From positions 13,082,001-13,146,000 of the forward strand of contig JAPYXD010000680.1 in NCBI GenBank assembly GCA_030998225.1: DNA of 64,000 nucleotides. The letters are read 5' to 3'. The translations under genes were made by a program, and so were the position numbers. The notes under the pieces were generated by a model. It was given only the letters and a program-made list of their open reading frames with translations, was not told the DNA's origin and searched no databases. The stretch comes from Diplolepis rosae (lineage: Eukaryota; Arthropoda; Insecta; Hymenoptera; Diplolepididae). Shown piece after piece: positions 58,515 through 64,000 of this stretch. Position 1 is the first letter of the stretch; every line of letters begins with the position of its first letter.

Positions 58515-58610
58515 CTGAGTCATCCCCAATAAGATTCCACTGTCATCTAAATCGTCGCCCACTATAGCGAATACTGGTAAATATTCATTCCGGTGAACGG
58601 CTTGATCCAA
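58515..58610 (-). CDS. Serine protease homologue middle exon (copy 2)
   Basis: This is the paralogue of 9811-9906, with the same 96-bp length, phases and splice signals. It encodes LDQAVHRNEYLPVFAI and ends DSGILLGMTQ. All four base differences from copy 1 are replacements. Confidence 0.66.
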
Positions 58611-58730
58611 CTAAAAAAAAGTTTTCGCTCGGTGAAGAAAAAAGGATTTATTAATTTCTTAATGTTTTATATCAGATGAGACCAAACTGATTTGAGATCT
58701 ACGCCTTGTGTTTTATTTGAAACTTCTTAC

Positions 58731-58990
58731 CTCTATATATGCGATTCTGGACCCATCTATAAGAGGTTTTACATTTATTATACCAATAATACCGTTAAAA
58801 AGGTTCACCCGAGCAAAATAATTTCTTTCATTACACAGCATTTTTCTAGCAAGAGAATAAGGAGTTATCACATGAAGAGAATCAATCAAGGCCCCAAGAA
58901 ATAACATTTTTGTAGGGTTTTCATGATTTCTGAATTCAACAATGGCGTCCTGTGCTGTTTGTGACCAGTGAGTTCCCAACATTTGATTTT
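58731..58990 (-). CDS. Serine protease homologue exon with degenerate His region (copy 2)
   Basis: This is the paralogue of 10028-10287, with identical length (260 bp), phase and splice sites (CCAG acceptor, AG/GTAAGAAG donor). It keeps the core strings THWSQTAQDAIVEFR, LFLGALI, VITPYS and NYFARV, but about 32 of 86 residues differ elsewhere. The changes include charge reversals and runs of consecutive replacements. The frame is fully open, which argues for a functional gene under changing selection rather than a decaying pseudogene. Confidence 0.7.
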
Positions 58991-59506
58991 CTGGTAAAGG
59001 TGTAATAGAAAGATAAAAATTTAGCATCTTAACCAACCCTAAAGATATCTCTAAGGCAAATTTTTATGTTTTTATAAAGAAAAAGCTTGAGGGTCCAGAA
59101 CGAAGGATTGCTCAACGTTCGAAAATGCGTGCCCAATAGAAAATTGACCTGTGAACTTACTAATTAATTACAAGCAAAACAGTTGGATAATAACTATTGT
59201 ATGTTCTGTACGACTGGCCCGTACTGACGTAGTGCTGCTAGCACGTGCTAGTGTGATACAGTTGGCCAATGCTGATCCGATGCGCATTATTGGTGCAGTT
59301 TCATTTAAATCTGCGAGTCACAGCTAGGTAACATCACTCGAGATATTAGATACCGATTTTTGGTTTTGTGTATTAATTTTTGAAAATCAAAAAAGTTTTT
59401 TCAATCGCTACCAAACGTGTAACATTATAATTTTTCCATTGACAGAATATCTAATGTGTTTTTTTCTTTTTTCTAAACAATTCCAAAATAAAAGAATATT
59501 TTCTTA

Positions 59507-60060
59507 TGTGCCACCGGCGCGCAAACTCGTTTTTTCGCTACATTTAACAGTAGCGCAATGTAGTACATTTCGCCAGAAAGGAATGAAATATTAAAAATTG
59601 AACTGCGCATGCGCCCATAGCCATGAAACGAAGCTCAATCCTTCTTATTCTTCTTCTTCTTCGTACAGCGTTAGCATCTTACTGGCAAAGCCTTGTACAT
59701 TTGAACTGCGCCTGCGTCTACTAAAATCCATTACTACTATACAAGATCGATAAAATCAAAATGGCCGGGACTAGTCGTGACATATCAAGTGTAATGCCTA
59801 GCGCTGCAAACAGCTACAATAATAGATTAGATTCGAGTGTACGCATAAAAACTCGTGTACGCACCGAAGTCACATAACATAGAATACGTGCCAATGCACA
59901 GTTGCACACAATTCGGGGAATTACGAGACTCGCGACAATGCTCGCAGGACTGATCGCGCCTCGGATTTGTCTCGGCTTTGTCTCGACTTCGTCTCGGCTT
60001 CGATCTCCTGCGAGCATTGTCGCTCGTCACGCAATAACCCTCATTGTGCGCCTAGGCACA
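59507..60060 (+). mobile_element. TA-flanked MITE with NRF1-like palindrome (copy 2)
   Basis: This is the copy-2 counterpart, with TA at 59505-59506 and 60061-60062. The internal hairpin loop is expanded by four short TTTGTCTCGGC-like repeats (about 59967-60002) compared with copy 1. Confidence 0.7.
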
Positions 60061-60124
60061 TAATATACTATTAAATATAATATTGTATCAGAATATGGAT
60101 AGTTCGCATTTTTTGAATAAGTAT

Positions 60125-60723
60125 ACATGGTGACCCATTTTAATCTATAATCCCAAATATCTTCTAAAATACTTTATCTACGAAAAAATGATTAGGACAA
60201 AGGTTGACCAGGACCAAGGGGGACATTTGACTGTACCATCAATTTTGACCTTGAGTTTAATTTTCAAGGTCAAATGAAGGAAAGATCCTTTTCTTAACTG
60301 AGAATCCGTATTTTTGACTGCGGATTTGAAAAGAGCAGGAAGTTTCACGTCAAAAATGACCTGTGGAAAAATGATTTCTGTTATTTTTTTTCACCCCGAA
60401 AAACCAAGGCAATTCAGAAAAGGGGCATCTGGTCGTTTCTCAGACATTTGACCTTACTTTTTTACCTTTCCAAGGTTACAAAAACCATTTTTCCACAGAT
60501 CATTTTTGACGTGAAATTCCCCGCCCTTTTCTAATCCGCAGTCAAAAATAGAGGTTCTCATTCAAGAAAAGGGTCTTACCTCTATTCGACCTTCAAAATT
60601 GACCTCAATGTCAAAATTGATGGTACAGTCAAATGTCCCCCTCGGTCCTGGTCAACGTTTGTCCAAGCCATTTTTTAGTAGATAAAATATTTTGGGATTT
60701 CATATTAAAATGGGTCACCGTGT
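60125..60723. mobile_element. Hairpin MITE (copy 2)
   Basis: This is the counterpart of 11281-11861, with the same terminal inverted repeats (ACATGGTGACCCATTTTAAT and its complement). It retains about 20 bp near 60240 that copy 1 lacks. Confidence 0.7.
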
Positions 60724-62034
60724 ATAGAGTGCAGTCATTATTTGAAATTTAAGGACATTTTAGTACCATGGTTCACCCTGGAGCAGAATACAGAACAAGA
60801 ATTCTAAAAATGTCTTGCTTAGTTGGCAAAATACTGTGAAGATTTACTTTCAGAATCTGACTAAAAAGTTTTAAAAATGTTAAGTATATTTTAATTAACT
60901 TTATGTATTTAACGCTTTACTACATGATATCACTTTCTTCAACAGAATTTGTTCAACTCTGCCAGAACCGCACTTGAAAAAGCGCTCTACCGCAAAGGGT
61001 TAATATTACAGGTTGAGTATGACGACAGGGCTTCTACCAACAACCGTTAAATACATGTATAAAAAATAAACATGTCGAAGCAAACAAAGCGATTGAAATC
61101 AGGTGTGAAATAGATTATTAAGGTTAAGTTATTTTTTTATAAAAAAATAGTGTCGGGTAGCCCTGGCCAACGAGATATATGTAATATTTGGACATTTTTT
61201 CATAATGTAAATAGAAAGATTTACTCAACAAGTAATCAAATACACAAATGAGATTTTATAACATATTAACATGAGATAAAATCGTGACCTTAAGCAGAGA
61301 AAAAATTACTTCTAAGTCTTTGTTTAGCTATGCAAATATTTGATTGTAAAGTTGGCTTGTATTCAACAAAATGCTTCTGTTTTTAAGAGATGAAATAATC
61401 AGACCTGATTCTATTGTGAACTGACCAGAGATATGAGTCCATATGTTGAAAATTACACTTTGGGACAATTATGAATGACAAAAATGTTGATTTATTATCG
61501 CAAAGAGGACAGTTTATGAATGGGTTTTTCTACTGTGGAGCTTTCAAAAAATCGATTTTTTTTTAATTATTGACTTTTTCGATAGTTAGGGATGTATTAA
61601 ATATGGAAAAACGGTTTATTTTGGCCCTGGCATCGCTGATTAATCGTAAGTATTGGTTTTCTCGAAAAATATTCACGTAGAACTTTAACTTTTAGTTTCA
61701 TGACTGGTTGAACGGATTGGGCTCAAATTTTGCTGTTGCAAGATTAGTTTCAGGATTTCCCCCAAGACTGTCACTATTTTACCCCAAATCTCCCTGTGGT
61801 TGAACTGAAAAATCCCTATATTTTTCCCTATGTAATTTTACTCAATTTTTAAATGCTGTTCAAGCCACGTTTATACTCGCAAATTCTTAGGCTGTTAAGT
61901 CAAACTATATTCTCCATAATAGATAAAATTCAATTCTTTAATTATTATAGTTATCTTCTCATATTCATGTGGAACAATTATTTAAAGGAAATAAAACTTT
62001 TTTTCAAACTTGAAAAATCTAGGATTAAAGTGCG

Positions 62035-62345
62035 TCACTCTATTCGTCCTAAGGAATCCAAAATATCATCATCAAATTCACTCTGGTACATGACTCCGCC
62101 GTTGAACTTCTTTAGCATTTTGGCTGTTGGATCAAAATTAGCGCAATTATTCGGCAATAGATAACTAATTCGCAAAATAGCATGAGCAGTTTTTTTTACC
62201 ATCCTATTTCTCAATTTATCTTTGATGATATTTTTAATAGAAAAAGCTCTTCCTACAGTAGTGTTGGAGAAAGGTGAACTTAGAAAAGCAAGGGCTAGCT
62301 TGGAAATATGCTCGAAACGCTTATCTCCTCTAGCAAAAAATTGAT
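62035..62345 (-). pseudogene. hAT transposase C-terminal dimerisation domain (copy 2)
   Basis: This is the same domain uninterrupted: SSPFSNTTVGRAFSIKNI and KDKLRNRMVKKTAHAILRI, running through QSEFDDDILDSLG to a TGA at 62035-62037. It shows what the copy-1 gene looked like before insertion. No complete transposase is present, because the block ends at 62431. Confidence 0.85.
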
Positions 62346-62431
62346 GAGATTAAGAAAGAAGATGAACTTATTTATCCTGACGATCCAAATATTGAGAATC
62401 ATATTTCAAACGTCAACTCGAATTTATGTGC

Positions 62432-64000
62432 GAAAACGTTGCTCTTAAAAATAATAATTCTCACAATTTTTACGTACAATACAGAATGAAGCAAAACTTT
62501 TTTATCTGAATTTGATAGTTTTTGGACTTTTATATAAGCAAAGATTATTATTTCTATCACATGTAATTAATATTCATTGACAGTTTTTCAAGCTTCTTTA
62601 TTTTTGAGTCCATGGACCAACTGGATCACGTGACTAGATTCCTACCTTATCAGCCTGTCTTATTACTTATAAAAAAGGGGTAACGTTTGGAATAGTTTTT
62701 CATGAAAATTATGCACATTGTTGATCTATATATTCTTTTTTTCTGACTAAGATTGATTTATACTACTATTATTCTTTACAATTACATTAAACAGGCAACG
62801 TACGAAAGAGAAACATTATTACAACTGTAGAAAATTGATGTAAATACGAGTATCTAAGTTTCGAGAAAAATGGCAATTTATTAAATTTAGAAAAACTCAA
62901 GAATTAGAACTCAAGAACTTCAGAAGAATTCAACAAATTCAGAAAAGGTTTTATCATACGATGACACAATCATCGTCAATGTAAAATATTGATGCGGGCA
63001 TCTCAGTATGAAGGATTGAATTGAATAGAATCAAAAACTTCACAGTTTAATGTGAAAGTGGCGATTTTTTTATTCTATATTTAATACCTCATGTTTCCCT
63101 GAAGCCCAATTCACGTAGCGGGAATAGGTTTTTTTGTAAATCTTAATTCCATTCTATTCATAAAGCGTACTTTCATTTTCGTTGGATCCCATAAAAGAGA
63201 ATATATTTCTACTTTGTTTAATTCGTTCTAGTTACGACGAAGATTATCTATATTACATTGTTTTGTACTCCGTTGAGAGGAAAACGTTATAGGTTTATTT
63301 AATTAATTTCAGTTCCTGAAATCAATAAGTGTATGAAACTGCTTTTGATTCTTTTTTCTGGAATATAAATTTGAAACATTTCATTTGATCGAATTCTACT
63401 TTATATTGACGAGAGATTGTGTACTTTCAATTCCAATATTTGAAATTGGTTTCGTAGGAATTTTATTCTTATGAATTCTAGGTACAAATTAAATGAACTT
63501 CATGCATTCTAGAAAGTTATAAATAAGCATATAATAAAATTGAATATCTTCTAACCGTCAAATTGATAAAAGAGTGTTGGTTAAATAACAGTGAAAATAT
63601 AGCTTGTTACAAAGGTAACAAAGAAACGTGCCCACAGTATTTTTATTTTTCACTTTCTCACCCTTAATTTCCAGTCATAAAAAATTTAAAATTGTTATTT
63701 AAATATTTGTTTGTGTAACAAAAAATTTATTTTAATTCAACAAAACAGAATAAAATTTCTATTTTTTCTTCGCATTCTCGTATTTTCGAATTCCCTCTAA
63801 TTCACTTCCTTTTCTTTTCCTAGTTGAATTAACATGAATTGCACCTTGCCTTTTTTTTTACCTCAAACAGAATAAGACACAAAGGGAAAATTAGTTAATG
63901 AATAGAATTAGTTTTTTAAATTCTATTCGTTTCAAGTCTTCTTACTGGGATCCTAAAGAAAGATGACGCGACAATTGAATCTAATCTTATATGAGCACAT
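62432..64000. other. AT-rich sequence beyond the duplication
   Basis: This has no match to copy 1 and no coding region that I can support. GTCCATGGACCAACTGGATCACGTGACT-like text (62607) resembles 8165-8195 in copy 1. No signal-peptide exon for copy 2 was found here. Confidence 0.5.

Larger units (their letters stand above)
52380..62431 (+). repeat. Segmental duplication, copy 2
   Basis: This is the second copy of the block described for 1-17588. It is shorter because it lacks the three copy-1 insertions and the 12793-13948 segment. Its right border, near 62431, is the same hAT-derived position at which copy 1 diverges. The left border cannot be fixed because copy 1 starts outside the window. 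Confidence 0.93.

Overview
The window is AT-rich, transposon-dense nuclear DNA from an arthropod, most likely an insect. The evidence is several mariner lineages, a DUF4780-type non-LTR retrotransposon, P-like/THAP and hAT remnants, many hairpin MITEs, and short AT-rich introns with GT-AG borders. A parasitoid wasp would fit, but that is a guess. No prokaryotic operons, rRNA, CRISPR arrays or convincing tRNA genes are visible.

The backbone is a segmental duplication in direct orientation. Copy 1 covers 1-17588 and runs off the left edge. Copy 2 covers 52380-62431. Both carry the same ancestral set of elements: a deleted mariner, a TTAA-flanked MITE, TA-flanked MITEs and a hAT transposase end. 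Copy 1 then gained further insertions at 3514-6826 and 14301-17230. It also holds a segment at 12793-13948 that copy 2 lacks.

The most interesting content is a small split gene on the minus strand of both copies. I read it as a secreted, catalytically dead chymotrypsin-fold serine protease homologue. Four coding exons are recognisable in each copy: 10028-10287, 9811-9906, 7860-7958 and 2193-2348 in copy 1, and 58731-58990, 58515-58610, 56685-56783 and 54309-54464 in copy 2. A candidate signal-peptide exon with matching phase lies at 21208-21268, beyond copy 1. The introns next to these exons differ between copies by only a few percent. The exons differ by up to about 16 percent, almost entirely through amino-acid replacements, which suggests diversifying selection on a duplicated secreted protein.

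Between the copies lies a transposon graveyard. 17592-21050 is a large inverted repeat with LTR-like and MITE inserts. 22200-27870 holds two copies of a dispersed repeat. One is interrupted by a 760-bp palindrome. The other is interrupted by a GC-rich segment with four covarying hairpins. 29390-32900 holds a TTAA-flanked element with its paralogous empty site and an uncharacterised transposon-like protein family. 33130-35830 holds three different mariner pseudogenes. 36676-38460 is a foldback element with a short coding-like exon in its loop. 41164-45663 is a non-LTR retrotransposon with a 12-bp target-site duplication. 49970-52080 is a Tc1-like remnant interrupted by an irritans-type mariner. 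52173-52427 is a tyrosine-recombinase fragment at the left border of copy 2. All counts were made by hand from the sequence.
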